From positions 35,485 through 99,484 of the forward strand of contig CAVFKD010000001.1 of NCBI GenBank assembly GCA_963623095.1: a DNA stretch of 64,000 nucleotides. The letters are read 5' to 3'. This document shows, piece by piece, positions 25,820 to 34,615 of this stretch (the first letter of the stretch is position 1; every line of letters starts with the position of its first letter). The position numbers were made by a program, and so were the translations under genes. Below the pieces are notes generated by a model. That model made no database searches. It had not been told where the DNA came from and saw only the letters and a program-made list of their open reading frames with translations. Origin of the DNA: UBA3210 sp963623095 (GTDB taxonomy: Bacteria; Bacillota_I; Bacilli_A; RFN20; CAG-449).

Positions 25820-26530
25820 ATGGGTGAAAACATAATTACAATACGTAATCTTACTAAAATTTATTCCGGTAATTCCTTTCCTAGTTTATTAAATATTGAT
25901 TTAGATTTATCAACAGGACAAATAGTTGGCTTACTTGGTCCAAATGGTTCAGGAAAAACTACCCTAATTAAAATTTTAAATGGATTATTAAGATCATATA
26001 CTGGTGAAGTATATATTGATGGTCATGAACCATCCGCGTATACTAAATCAATCGTTTCTTATTTACCAGATTCAACTTATTTAGATCAAAATCACACTGT
26101 CGAACAAGTAATAAAAATGTTTAAAGATTTGTACGCAGATTTCAAAGAAGAAAAGATGATGGAACTACTCACCAAATTTAGAATTGAGCCAAAAGCTAAA
26201 ATTAAAACTCTATCTAAAGGTAATAAAGAAAAAGTCCAATTAGGTCTTGTATTATCACGTGAGGCAAAAATATATATTCTTGATGAACCAATCGGAGGAG
26301 TTGATCCTGCGACTAGAGATTACATCATCAATGTTATTATTAATAGTTACAATAAAGATGCATTAGTTATAATCGCAACTCACTTAATTGAAGAAATTGA
26401 ATCTATTTGTAAAACAGTTATCTTCTTAAAAGAAGGTCGTATTATTCGAGTTGGAGATAAAGATCAATTAATCAAGCAACACGATAAATCCATCAATGAA
26501 TTATTCAAGGAGGATTTTAAATGTTTCTAA
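25820..26530 (+). CDS. ABC transporter ATP-binding protein (YtrB/BcrA-like)
   Basis: The 236-residue ATPase has Walker A GPNGSGKTTLIKIL, the signature LSKGNKEKVQLGL (a variant of LSGGQ common in YtrB/EcsA-like exporters), Walker B IYILDEPIGGVDP and the switch His in IATHLIEE. It pairs with the permease that starts 10 bases before its stop. These two-gene exporters often export lipids, peptides or antibiotics; the substrate cannot be told from the sequence. Confidence 0.9.
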   Translation: MGENIITIRNLTKIYSGNSFPSLLNIDLDLSTGQIVGLLGPNGSGKTTLIKILNGLLRSYTGEVYIDGHEPSAYTKSIVSYLPDSTYLDQNHTVEQVIKMFKDLYADFKEEKMMELLTKFRIEPKAKIKTLSKGNKEKVQLGLVLSREAKIYILDEPIGGVDPATRDYIINVIINSYNKDALVIIATHLIEEIESICKTVIFLKEGRIIRVGDKDQLIKQHDKSINELFKEDFKCF

Positions 26531-27339
26531 AATTATTAAAACACGATTTAATCTCCTTAAAAAACTCTTTCTTTATTTTATTTATTATTACTGTCTGTGT
26601 CGCAGTAATTGCCCCATTTCTAGTTTATAGTCTTTATAAATATTCTATAACAGGAGAAGAAGGATTAGGAATAGCTTATTTATTAATATTTGGTATTTAT
26701 TCATTAGTATTATTATTTGTTGGTATTGTCGTAATATTATTCTTGATCAATGCCGTAAGATTCTTTAAAAATAGTTTCTTTTCTTCTCAAGGATATTTAA
26801 CTTTAACTCTTCCTATTTCAACCACAAAAAATGTTTTATCTAAATTACTCGCGATTGTTATTTGGGCTTTAGCCTTTTTGTTAGTCGCATGTATAAGTTT
26901 CTTTATATCAATGATTATATTAAATGTCTTACTTGTGAATGATTCTTCTTCAGATATTAGTGTATGGGAATCTATTCAACAAATGTTCATAGATATGTTT
27001 GATAATTCATATTTTGAAGGCGCTACTGCCTCAAGTATTATTGCATTTATTTTAAGAATATTTAATCTAATTATCTCACCTATATTAACATTATCATTGA
27101 TGTTATTTATTATCACTTTAGGTAATATAAAGCCATTTAAAAAGCATTCAGTATTAGCGAGTATACTATTCGCGATAGTCATATATTTCGCAATATCTAT
27201 AGGTTCTACCAATATCGCAACATATATAGAAGATGGCATTGTTGAAAACGTTGTTATCTTATTATTAGAAACAGCATTAACAATTCTAAGCGTATTTGGT
27301 ATTGTTAAATTAATCGATCACAAAGTTGAAATTTCTTAA
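26521..27339 (+). CDS. ABC transporter permease, six-span
   Basis: The 272-residue protein is nearly all hydrophobic, with about six membrane helices (from residue 18, 50, 105, 175, 210 and 240). The start MFLKLLKHDLISLKN and the soluble loop FFKNSFFSSQGYLTLTLPISTTKNVLSKL are typical of two-component exporters. AAGGAGG lies 8 bases upstream within the ATPase gene, and the frames overlap by 10 nt. It ends at a bidirectional terminator. Confidence 0.85.
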   Translation: MFLKLLKHDLISLKNSFFILFIITVCVAVIAPFLVYSLYKYSITGEEGLGIAYLLIFGIYSLVLLFVGIVVILFLINAVRFFKNSFFSSQGYLTLTLPISTTKNVLSKLLAIVIWALAFLLVACISFFISMIILNVLLVNDSSSDISVWESIQQMFIDMFDNSYFEGATASSIIAFILRIFNLIISPILTLSLMLFIITLGNIKPFKKHSVLASILFAIVIYFAISIGSTNIATYIEDGIVENVVILLLETALTILSVFGIVKLIDHKVEIS

Positions 27340-27346
27340 GCAAACA

Positions 27347-27378
27347 AAAAGATTATCGGAGACCGATAATCTTTTTTT
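27347..27378. terminator. Bidirectional terminator between the ABC permease and the lipoprotein gene
   Basis: AAAAGATTATCGG / CCGATAATCTTTT around AGA with A and T runs on both sides, serving the convergent genes. Confidence 0.88.
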
Positions 27379-27389
27379 GCTTGATTTAA

Positions 27390-27875
27390 TTATTTTGAAT
27401 ATGAAACTTTTATTTCGACAGATTCTTCAGCAAGAATTGCATTTAAATATGTTAATAAACCATTTTCATTCCAAGTATAATGACCTGTTGCAATTTCGCT
27501 TGAATTTGAAGGATTTGTTGCAGTTTCTTTGATTTCAAAACCACTACCTGCGTAATATTCATCGCCATCAATTTCACTTACACAGAAGTAATTTAATTTA
27601 AATTCATTAATCATTTCTGAATAAAGACTATCAGTAACGCTTTTTGTCGTTAAAGTTCTATCACTCTTTACAGTTGCTTCACAATCAACACTTAATGTTG
27701 TTCCACCGATTTTTGCGTTACCAGTGATTTTTGCTGTTTTGTATTCAACAGTTGTTTTTAAAGCTTCTTCAGCTTTTGTTTTGAATGTAGCGAAATCAAC
27801 TTTTGAGTTACCACATCCTACGAATGTTACTGCACATAATGATAATAATGCAGCATTTCTAAATAATTTTTTCAT
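27390..27875 (-). CDS. Lipoprotein of unknown function
   Basis: The 161-residue product has a lipoprotein signal peptide with lipobox AVTFVGC (Cys21) followed by GNSKVDFATFKTKAEEAL. The rest is a soluble, beta-rich domain with YKTAKITGNAKIGGTTLSVDCEATV, the sort of fold seen in small anchored surface proteins. No family recognised. The ribosome site AAGGGA is similar to that of the other lipoprotein at 11631, and both match the conserved 3' segment of the sRNAs. It is monocistronic behind the promoter at 27927-27954. Confidence 0.75.
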   Translation of the reverse strand: MKKLFRNAALLSLCAVTFVGCGNSKVDFATFKTKAEEALKTTVEYKTAKITGNAKIGGTTLSVDCEATVKSDRTLTTKSVTDSLYSEMINEFKLNYFCVSEIDGDEYYAGSGFEIKETATNPSNSSEIATGHYTWNENGLLTYLNAILAEESVEIKVSYSK

Positions 27876-27919
27876 TTATATAATTCCCTTCCATTATATG
27901 ACATTACGTCTATATAACT

Positions 27920-27954
27920 TGTATACATTATACTATATTTGATACAGGTGTAAA
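27920..27954 (-). promoter_or_regulatory. Promoter and TGTATACA palindrome of the lipoprotein gene
   Basis: TTTACA (27949-27954), 16-bp spacer, TATAAT (27927-27932), then TGTATACA (27920-27927) just downstream of the -10. The 12-mer ACTTGTATACAT recurs before the kinase gene at 53980. Confidence 0.5.
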
Positions 27955-27964
27955 CATTTTTAAA

Positions 27965-28004
27965 ATTAAAAATCTCTAGATAAACTTAAAATTTACCTAG
28001 AGAT
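27965..28004 (-). terminator. Terminator of the tetR/symporter/galactosidase/glycosyltransferase unit
   Basis: Thirteen-pair stem ATCTCTAGGTAAA / TTTATCTAGAGAT with one G-U (27972-27984, 27992-28004), T run afterwards on the minus strand. Confidence 0.88.
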
Positions 28005-28014
28005 ATTAAATATC

Positions 28015-29451
28015 TTATTTTTTAGTCGCAAGTTTTACGCATTCATAAGCTCCATTATATAAGCCCATTTTATTTAAACGTAAAATTTGTTCATTCATAT
28101 TTTTTAATAATGCCTTATCGTAGATGAAATCATCTAACATTGCATTCATCTTCTTAGTTGTATCGCATTCATAAGTTGCATCACCAATTTCTTTTCCATA
28201 ATATGCAGAGAATACTTCATGTCCTCCAATATGTCTCATAAAGATTTTAGGAATTGGATAGAATACTAATTCACTTGGTTTAGTAATTAATAAATCACAT
28301 TTTCTCATTAATAAGTTTGTAGAATAAACCGCAGGGAAGATGTCTTTATGGAAGATGTTATATACACCTTTAATTTCATTTTCATTCATCGAAGAAACAA
28401 AGGTTTTAAATTCATCATATTTATCAAAATAAGTTGGATAATCTTTATAATCCTTAATTTCTTTACAAAGATATTCATAAACTTTTAAATGATCACCAAA
28501 GTTAATAAATAAAGCAACTTTATTTTCTTTAACATATGGAAGAAGATGTTTTAATATCTCCATAAATTGTTTTTGACCTGCGCCAGCACCACCAACTGTT
28601 AAAAGGATTCTAATAGGTTTATTATTTTCTAAACGTTTAATTCTTTGTTCAGTATCACTTTCTAAGTTAGAAACAATTTCATGATCAACATAATGACCTA
28701 CGTATTTAATTTGATCATCAGGGATATGTTTTAAATTTCTCTTTTTATCAAATCCATCAAGTCTCTTATAACCATAATATCCAAATGATGTTTGAACAGT
28801 ATGAATTGCTCCTTCTGATAGATGTAAAGCCATAGGCCAGTTATCAGGAATTGCGTTAACTACGTGAGTCATACCAGCATGAATCGCCCCTTGTGAAGGC
28901 CAAGCATGCGTTGCGATATAAGGAGTATCTTTTGGAATATTTCTAAATATTGGAGTTAATAATTCAGCGTTTCTTTGATCTCCTGGATTATAAACGAGTT
29001 GTTTAAATACATCTCTATTAAATACTTCCCAAACAAAATGATTAAATAATTTAGATTTTTGGGAAATTCTTGAACCTAATGAATATAAATCATTTTGGGC
29101 TCTAATGACTTTAGAACCTGTCGCATCAAAAGAAGCTAAATCAAGCCATAAAGGTTCATATCCCATTGCTTTAGCGCAGCTTGCCATTGCGATAGATATT
29201 CTATAATGACCAAAGCCCATTCTGATATTTCCAACAATTAAACCATTTTTTGGAAATTCTTCATTTTTATCTTTAACGACAATATTTTGTGCATTAATAA
29301 AATCTAATGATTCAATCTTTTCAAATCCTAATTTGTAATCAACGGAAGAATCATCACCAAATTTCTTAATATATTTTTTCTTATTTTTATTAGCTTTTTT
29401 TACTGTTTTCTTAGGTATTTGATTACCGAAAACAACACTAGACTTATCCAT
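28015..29451 (-). CDS. GT-B fold glycosyltransferase-like protein (MurG/UgtP-like)
   Basis: I start at ATG 29451 (MDKSSVVFGNQ), preceded by GGAG within the end of the galactosidase gene; 478 residues. The N-terminal lobe has NIRMGFGHYRISIAMASCAKAMGYEPLWLD, like the glycine loop of MurG and diacylglycerol glycosyltransferases. The C-terminal lobe begins at IRILLTVGGAGAGQKQF and includes DLLITKPSELVFYPIP, which matches the donor-binding position in GT28. It overlaps the alpha-galactosidase by 8 nt. A role in surface glycolipid or glycan synthesis is inferred; the exact acceptor is unknown. Confidence 0.6.
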   Translation of the reverse strand: MDKSSVVFGNQIPKKTVKKANKNKKKYIKKFGDDSSVDYKLGFEKIESLDFINAQNIVVKDKNEEFPKNGLIVGNIRMGFGHYRISIAMASCAKAMGYEPLWLDLASFDATGSKVIRAQNDLYSLGSRISQKSKLFNHFVWEVFNRDVFKQLVYNPGDQRNAELLTPIFRNIPKDTPYIATHAWPSQGAIHAGMTHVVNAIPDNWPMALHLSEGAIHTVQTSFGYYGYKRLDGFDKKRNLKHIPDDQIKYVGHYVDHEIVSNLESDTEQRIKRLENNKPIRILLTVGGAGAGQKQFMEILKHLLPYVKENKVALFINFGDHLKVYEYLCKEIKDYKDYPTYFDKYDEFKTFVSSMNENEIKGVYNIFHKDIFPAVYSTNLLMRKCDLLITKPSELVFYPIPKIFMRHIGGHEVFSAYYGKEIGDATYECDTTKKMNAMLDDFIYDKALLKNMNEQILRLNKMGLYNGAYECVKLATKK

Positions 29452-31066
29452 TAATAAGTTCTCCTTTCTTAGGGTCATAAACTAGCTTATTTTCCACCCC
29501 ATCAAGTTTATAAACAATAGTTACATTATCATTTGAAGTTATAATATTAGTTATAACTGCATTTGATAATTTTTGTGCTTCTAGTAATAATTGTTTTTTA
29601 TTTGTATCATAGTTAGAAACATTATCACTAGTTAAATATAAAGCACCGCATAAATGATTAATCTTAATTAATGCTTCTTTTTGTTTATCATTTAAATAGA
29701 TATTATCATCTCTTAATAAATAAACATCTGGATCATTTCTAAAGACATATCTATCCATTGGATAACGATAAATAGTATCTAGTAATGTATGCTTAGTTGA
29801 ATTTCTTTCACGATGGGCAAGTACCATATAAAATTCATCATCAAATTTTAAAGATACATCGCATCCTACTCGGCAATAATCAACTTTATTAAATGCATTT
29901 TCTAAAGGAACACCACATCCTAAAATTAATTTATCTTTAAGTATATCTCTTAAAAATGTCATCATTTCACTCATTACTTGGCATCTAGTTTTATTTGGAA
30001 CTTTAACTAAATTAACCGCGTATAAGAAGTCTAGTTTAAAAAAATCAAATCCTAAATCAATATAGTAATTCAAACATTCTTTAATATAATCAAGTACTTC
30101 TTTTTTTCTAATATCTAAAGATAATTGATGTGACCAGTTACCTCCAGCATATACAGGTTTATTATTTTCATCATGATAAACCCAATCTGGATGTTCTTTA
30201 TATATATTTGAATCTTGTTCAACTACAAAAGGTGCGAGCCATATACCAGAAAGAAGTTGTTTATTATGGATTTCATCAACAAGAGGTTTTAATCCATGTG
30301 GGAATTTATTTTGGTCAATATTAAGCCAATCACCAACTTTGAATTCAAATCCATCATCAATTTGAAATAAATCATAATTAGAAGAATCAATACCTTCTAA
30401 AGCTTTATAAATCTTTTCTTCATTAATATCTTGATAATGATTATACCAAGAAGTATATCCTTTTAATTTTGGTTTAGAACTTGTTCCAAGTGAACTAAAA
30501 TATAATTTTTGTGTTTCTAAGATGTTACCTTCTAAATAAGCATAATCAAGCAAGACAAATTCATTCTTATCAACAAGTTTTCTTTCACAATCACTTTCTA
30601 GAATAATTTGATTTCTTTTAACATCGTAATTTATCACTAAATACGCATTCTTTTCATTATATGATCCATATAAATAAATATTATCTTTTCTTCTTAAATA
30701 AGCATATGTATAGCCATGAAGAACATGTTTTTTAGTTTTTCTAAAAGTATAATCACCATATGCATCAAATTTATATTTGTTAGTCATATAATGACCAAAT
30801 CTAATTTTATGAAGAGATTCATTAATATTAAATTCACGGCTGTCTGTCCAAGATTGGTATCCATTAACAAATACTTTATCATCTTTTAAATAATGAAATT
30901 CTTGATATAATTTAAAACTCTTTAATGTAATTGCTTCTTTAGAAGTAATTTTATAAGTAAAACGTTTACCTTGTTTTAAACAAGTTATTTGATAATCACT
31001 ATTTTTAAATTCATGAGATTTAATAAGTTTTCCATTCTTATAATAACTAATTTCCATTAGTTTCAT
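29444..31066 (-). CDS. Alpha-galactosidase-like glycoside hydrolase, family 36 type
   Basis: The 540-residue protein has an N-terminal beta-sandwich (to about 195) and a TIM barrel with IDDGF at 237-240, GIWLAPF, the nucleophile Asp346 in FFKLDF and the acid/base Asp403 in CRVGCDVS, the GH36 pattern. It lacks a signal peptide, so it acts in the cytoplasm on imported alpha-galactosides. It is shorter than typical 730-residue GH36 enzymes and has no recognisable C-terminal sandwich beyond about 60 residues. Neighbours, an upstream symporter and TetR regulator, fit a galactoside use operon. Confidence 0.85.
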   Translation of the reverse strand: MKLMEISYYKNGKLIKSHEFKNSDYQITCLKQGKRFTYKITSKEAITLKSFKLYQEFHYLKDDKVFVNGYQSWTDSREFNINESLHKIRFGHYMTNKYKFDAYGDYTFRKTKKHVLHGYTYAYLRRKDNIYLYGSYNEKNAYLVINYDVKRNQIILESDCERKLVDKNEFVLLDYAYLEGNILETQKLYFSSLGTSSKPKLKGYTSWYNHYQDINEEKIYKALEGIDSSNYDLFQIDDGFEFKVGDWLNIDQNKFPHGLKPLVDEIHNKQLLSGIWLAPFVVEQDSNIYKEHPDWVYHDENNKPVYAGGNWSHQLSLDIRKKEVLDYIKECLNYYIDLGFDFFKLDFLYAVNLVKVPNKTRCQVMSEMMTFLRDILKDKLILGCGVPLENAFNKVDYCRVGCDVSLKFDDEFYMVLAHRERNSTKHTLLDTIYRYPMDRYVFRNDPDVYLLRDDNIYLNDKQKEALIKINHLCGALYLTSDNVSNYDTNKKQLLLEAQKLSNAVITNIITSNDNVTIVYKLDGVENKLVYDPKKGELING

Positions 31067-31077
31067 ATAATCACCTA

Positions 31078-32493
31078 TTAATCATTATTTGCTTCAGTTG
31101 AAGCATCAGTTTTATTTTCTTCGATTGTTTTCATGACACCTTTTTCATCATAGAAGAATAAGATGACCGCGCCTAAAGTGCAACAGATAATCGCGACAAT
31201 CGCGACAATTCTTAAACCTAATTCTGATGCAGTTAAATCGTTAGATGTTAAATCTTGGCTTGAGCCAATAATCGCAAGAGATGTGAAAGCAAGCATCGCA
31301 ACAGATTGACCAAGTTTCATCGCGAAAGTTCTCGCTGCAAAAAACATACCTTCTCTTTTTTCACCAGTTTTAATTGAATCTTCTTCTGCGACATCCGCGA
31401 CAATTGCTTGAGGAATAATACCAAGTAATGACATTGGGAAAGCTGCGATAATAACAATTAATACACCAAATACCATGCCAGGAAGAGGTATAACACCAAT
31501 TAATGCAGTAACAACATACGCTAAAGCAAGACCTAAGAAACCTGCACATACTAATTTACGTTTACCAAATTTAACAACTAATTTACTAACAACTGGATAG
31601 AAGCAAGCGCTTAATACAGTCATCGCACCTAAGAATACTGTTGTATAGAATTCATCTAATCCCATTGATACTTTAACAAAGAATGGTAAACCTGTTTGGA
31701 ATAAAGTTAAACCAATCCAATAAGCGATATCAGAACCAACAAAGATTCTAAATTGTTTATTTTTAAAAGTTGCGACTAATGATTTAGTTGTTGATACTTC
31801 TGATGGTTTTGCATCAACGAATTCTTTTTCATTTAATTTTAATGCTGGAATTAACATCATAATACAAGCAATAATTGCTAAAACGATGAAACAAATACGA
31901 TAAGACCAATCAAATGTAACAACATTTCTTAATACACCTGCGAATACGAAAGGCATATAAGCTAACATTGTACCTGCGAAATATGTTAAAGAAATCGCAG
32001 TTGAAATATACATTCTATCATCTTGAGTTTTACCAAATTCAGAAATTAAAGCATTGTAAGGTGTACAATAAATTGTCATAAATAAATAATATAAGACAAG
32101 GAATACACTAATCCAAGCTACGTTCCATCCAGAAATCATTGATACAGGTGCACAGAATACTAATACTGTAATGATTGATAAAGGAATCGCTGCGAACTTC
32201 ATAAATGGAATTCTTCTACCTTTTGGATTTTTAGATTTATCTGATAAAGTTGCAATAATAGGATCTGTAACTGCATCAAAGATTCTACATCCGAATGTAA
32301 TTAATCCTAAAATTGTTAATACACCAAATATAACTAAACCTGGAGTAATATATTGAACTGCTCCACTTGCAATATCACTTTGTGTAGGTAAATAGAAAGT
32401 GACAAGCCATGCGTTAATAACGCCACTTAGAATTGACCAACCTAATTGGCCAAGAGCAAATATCCACATTTGCTTTTTTGTTAATCTTTTCAT
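31078..32493 (-). CDS. GPH-family sugar:cation symporter (MelB-like)
   Basis: The 471-residue MFS protein has 12 membrane segments. Diagnostic are the early acidic DAVTDPIIATLSDKSKNPKGRRIPFM motif in loop 2-3 and KTGEKREGMFFAARTFAMKLGQSVA in the second half. GPH carriers import galactosides, melibiose or oligosaccharides with Na+ or H+. AGGAGG precedes the ATG. It lies directly upstream of the alpha-galactosidase, matching the expected transport-then-hydrolysis order. Confidence 0.9.
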   Translation of the reverse strand: MKRLTKKQMWIFALGQLGWSILSGVINAWLVTFYLPTQSDIASGAVQYITPGLVIFGVLTILGLITFGCRIFDAVTDPIIATLSDKSKNPKGRRIPFMKFAAIPLSIITVLVFCAPVSMISGWNVAWISVFLVLYYLFMTIYCTPYNALISEFGKTQDDRMYISTAISLTYFAGTMLAYMPFVFAGVLRNVVTFDWSYRICFIVLAIIACIMMLIPALKLNEKEFVDAKPSEVSTTKSLVATFKNKQFRIFVGSDIAYWIGLTLFQTGLPFFVKVSMGLDEFYTTVFLGAMTVLSACFYPVVSKLVVKFGKRKLVCAGFLGLALAYVVTALIGVIPLPGMVFGVLIVIIAAFPMSLLGIIPQAIVADVAEEDSIKTGEKREGMFFAARTFAMKLGQSVAMLAFTSLAIIGSSQDLTSNDLTASELGLRIVAIVAIICCTLGAVILFFYDEKGVMKTIEENKTDASTEANND

Positions 32494-32518
32494 AACGTCC
32501 TCCTTTTTTATATGAAAA

Positions 32519-33127
32519 TTATTTTTTTATTCTAAATAGAAATAACTCAATTAAGGTTTCAATTTCTCCTTCTTTAGAAGATAATGAATCTTCTTGAAGA
32601 ATATTCTCTACCGCGAGTTTTTTACAAAATGATAATAAGGCAATTGATGTTGTTCGATAATATATATCCATTGATATATCTTCTTTAATTGAATTATCAT
32701 TTATACCCTTTTTAAAATACTTATAAAATACTTCTTTAAACAAATTAACATTATCATTATAAGTTTCTAAGTTAATACCTATTTCATTATGAATATAAGC
32801 ATCTAATGAATAAACGAATGAATAATAATCTTTATCTTCTTTAAATACTTTTAAGTAAGCTAAATAGAATTCTTTAATATTTTCAAATCCAGTCTTTGAT
32901 TCATCAAATGTAAAATACTTCTCTAAGATATTTTTTGATAAAGCTTCTGCCACTTTAATAACTAAATTTTGTTTCTTACCAAAATATCGATATAAAGTAG
33001 CTTCACCAATACCAATATATGAAGCGATATCACTCATAGTTACATTTGATATTGATTTTTCTAAAAATAATTTAGTTGCTTCATTTAAAATAAAACTTTG
33101 TTGCGCTTCTTTTAATTTACTAGTCAT
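32519..33127 (-). CDS. TetR-family transcriptional regulator
   Basis: The start is ATG 33127 (MTSKLKEAQQSFILNEATKL), five bases after AGGAGG; the in-frame start at 33163 lies in the operator and is unlikely. The 202-residue protein has the TetR N-terminal helix-turn-helix NVTMSDIASYIGIGEATLYRYFGKKQNLV and a variable C-terminal ligand domain. It heads the symporter/galactosidase/glycosyltransferase unit and probably represses it through the palindrome at 33145-33163. The inducer is unknown. Confidence 0.92.
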   Translation of the reverse strand: MTSKLKEAQQSFILNEATKLFLEKSISNVTMSDIASYIGIGEATLYRYFGKKQNLVIKVAEALSKNILEKYFTFDESKTGFENIKEFYLAYLKVFKEDKDYYSFVYSLDAYIHNEIGINLETYNDNVNLFKEVFYKYFKKGINDNSIKEDISMDIYYRTTSIALLSFCKKLAVENILQEDSLSSKEGEIETLIELFLFRIKK

Positions 33128-33144
33128 ATGCCCTCCTTTCATTT

Positions 33145-33163
33145 TTGATAGACAGCCTATCAA
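33145..33163. promoter_or_regulatory. Operator-like palindrome before the TetR gene
   Basis: TTGATAG-ACAGC-CTATCAA, a perfect 7-5-7 inverted repeat between the promoter and the ribosome site, the usual place for autorepression by TetR proteins. Confidence 0.65.
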
Positions 33164-33184
33164 TTTGATATTCTATCTATTAAA

Positions 33185-33212
33185 AGTTTAACACATCGTT
33201 ATTTTTAATCAA
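33185..33212 (-). promoter_or_regulatory. Candidate promoter of the TetR operon
   Basis: TTGATT (33207-33212), 16-bp spacer, TAAACT (33185-33190). The -10 box is weak. The cre site directly abuts the -35. Confidence 0.45.
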
Positions 33213-33227
33213 TGTTAACGCTTACAT
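33212..33227 (-). promoter_or_regulatory. CcpA cre site upstream of the TetR/symporter/galactosidase operon
   Basis: The minus strand reads ATGTAAGCGTTAACAT, matching every position of the cre consensus WTGNNARCGNWWWCAW. It lies just upstream of the -35, so CcpA could activate or repress. No ccpA gene is in the window. Confidence 0.75.
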
Positions 33228-33240
33228 TTTAATTTTAAAT

Positions 33241-33273
33241 AAAAAAAGAACTTAGATTTTTATTTCTAAGTCC
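33241..33273 (-). terminator. Terminator of tldD-pmbA
   Basis: Minus-strand ACTTAGA / TCTAAGT stem with an 8-nt loop (33250-33271) and a seven-T tract (33241-33247). Confidence 0.85.
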
Positions 33274-33297
33274 TTTATATAATCGATTTTATAGTAA

Positions 33298-34614
33298 TTA
33301 TTTACCAGATACTGCTAAAGATTTAACAATAACTGGAACGCTATAACCTGTGAAAGTAAGTTTGCTATCTTTACCTACTTCAACAATGTCATTGAATAAT
33401 TTAAATAAGTTACCTGCGACAGTAATTAAGCAAACTGGAGTTGAACGTTTACCATTTTCAATTAAATATCCTTTTGCTTGTAAGGAGAAATTACCGCTTG
33501 AAGCATTCATACCAGCATGTAATCCTTCAACTTCAGTAATATAAATACCATTACCGACTTTTTCAAATAATTGATCTAGAGTCTTATTACCTGGTTTAAT
33601 GAATATACCTACTTCACTTACTCCAACTTTACCTCCGCCTCTATATCCATTGCCGGTGCTTTCAACACCATCTTTTTTCGCAGTTGCTAAATTGTATAAA
33701 TAAGTATTTAATACGCCTTTATCAATGATTTTCTTGTTGTAAGTTGCAACACCTTCATCATCAAAATAACGGTAGAATACACCCTTATCTAAAGGTCTTT
33801 CTTCAATTGTTAATTTGCTAGAAGCTACTTTTTGATGTAATTTATCTTTTAATAAAGAAGTATTCTTTTGAACTTCTTCACTTGAACAGCTACGAAGGAA
33901 GAATGAAGTTAAATTCATCATAACTCCCGCGGATAAAACTGTCTTATATTTCTTTGAATCACAAGGTGCACCACCTAATTGATCTAATGCATCAGAAGTT
34001 ACATCATCAACATATTTATCAACATCAAATCCATGGATATCTTGTCCAACAATGAAATCTCCACCAGTTTTTGTTTCATCTCCAACAGAAGCAATAACAG
34101 TTGCATAGATTAAGAAATAATTAGAATGAGACTTTAAATCTAAACCATAAGAATTTTTTAAAACAGATTCATTATCTATTTCTTGATAAGATAATTCAAC
34201 ATCGACAATACGATTATCTTTTGCTTTAATTTTTGCTTCAATTTCTTTTAATAAAGCAATTTTATCTTCAACTGGTGTATCTTTTAATACTTTAGAATAG
34301 ACATTCTTTTTAGTGTATTTTTCACTTCCTTGGAAGATAATACATTCTTCTTTAGATTCATTAATTGATGCATTTTCTTTTAATTGATTAATAACGCTAT
34401 CAACATTCTTTTTATCAAAGTTTTCGGAATTGACATATCCTACTTTAGAACCTAATTTACCTCTTGCTTGTAAAGCTTTAGTTGTAGATGATGAGAAAGA
34501 TTCAATTTCACCTCTAAATATAGCAATATTTAATTTAGAATCAGTATTAACTAAAATTTCTAATTCGTTAATACCTTGATCTTTTGCTTTTTCAAAATAA
34601 ACATCGTATTTCAT
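33298..34614 (-). CDS. TldD/PmbA family metallopeptidase, PmbA (TldE)-like
   Basis: The start is ATG 34614 (MKYDVYFEKAKDQGINELEIL), one base after the tldD stop and 12 nt from GGGAGAAG. The 438-residue product is the non-catalytic partner: it has no HExxxH and carries the late GYLIENGKRSTPVCLITVAGNLF segment. In E. coli the TldD/TldE heterodimer cleaves unfolded peptides inside a closed chamber and processes microcin and CcdA. No RiPP or toxin genes are near, so the role here is probably general peptide turnover. Confidence 0.9.
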   Translation of the reverse strand: MKYDVYFEKAKDQGINELEILVNTDSKLNIAIFRGEIESFSSSTTKALQARGKLGSKVGYVNSENFDKKNVDSVINQLKENASINESKEECIIFQGSEKYTKKNVYSKVLKDTPVEDKIALLKEIEAKIKAKDNRIVDVELSYQEIDNESVLKNSYGLDLKSHSNYFLIYATVIASVGDETKTGGDFIVGQDIHGFDVDKYVDDVTSDALDQLGGAPCDSKKYKTVLSAGVMMNLTSFFLRSCSSEEVQKNTSLLKDKLHQKVASSKLTIEERPLDKGVFYRYFDDEGVATYNKKIIDKGVLNTYLYNLATAKKDGVESTGNGYRGGGKVGVSEVGIFIKPGNKTLDQLFEKVGNGIYITEVEGLHAGMNASSGNFSLQAKGYLIENGKRSTPVCLITVAGNLFKLFNDIVEVGKDSKLTFTGYSVPVIVKSLAVSGK

Positions 34615-34615
34615 A

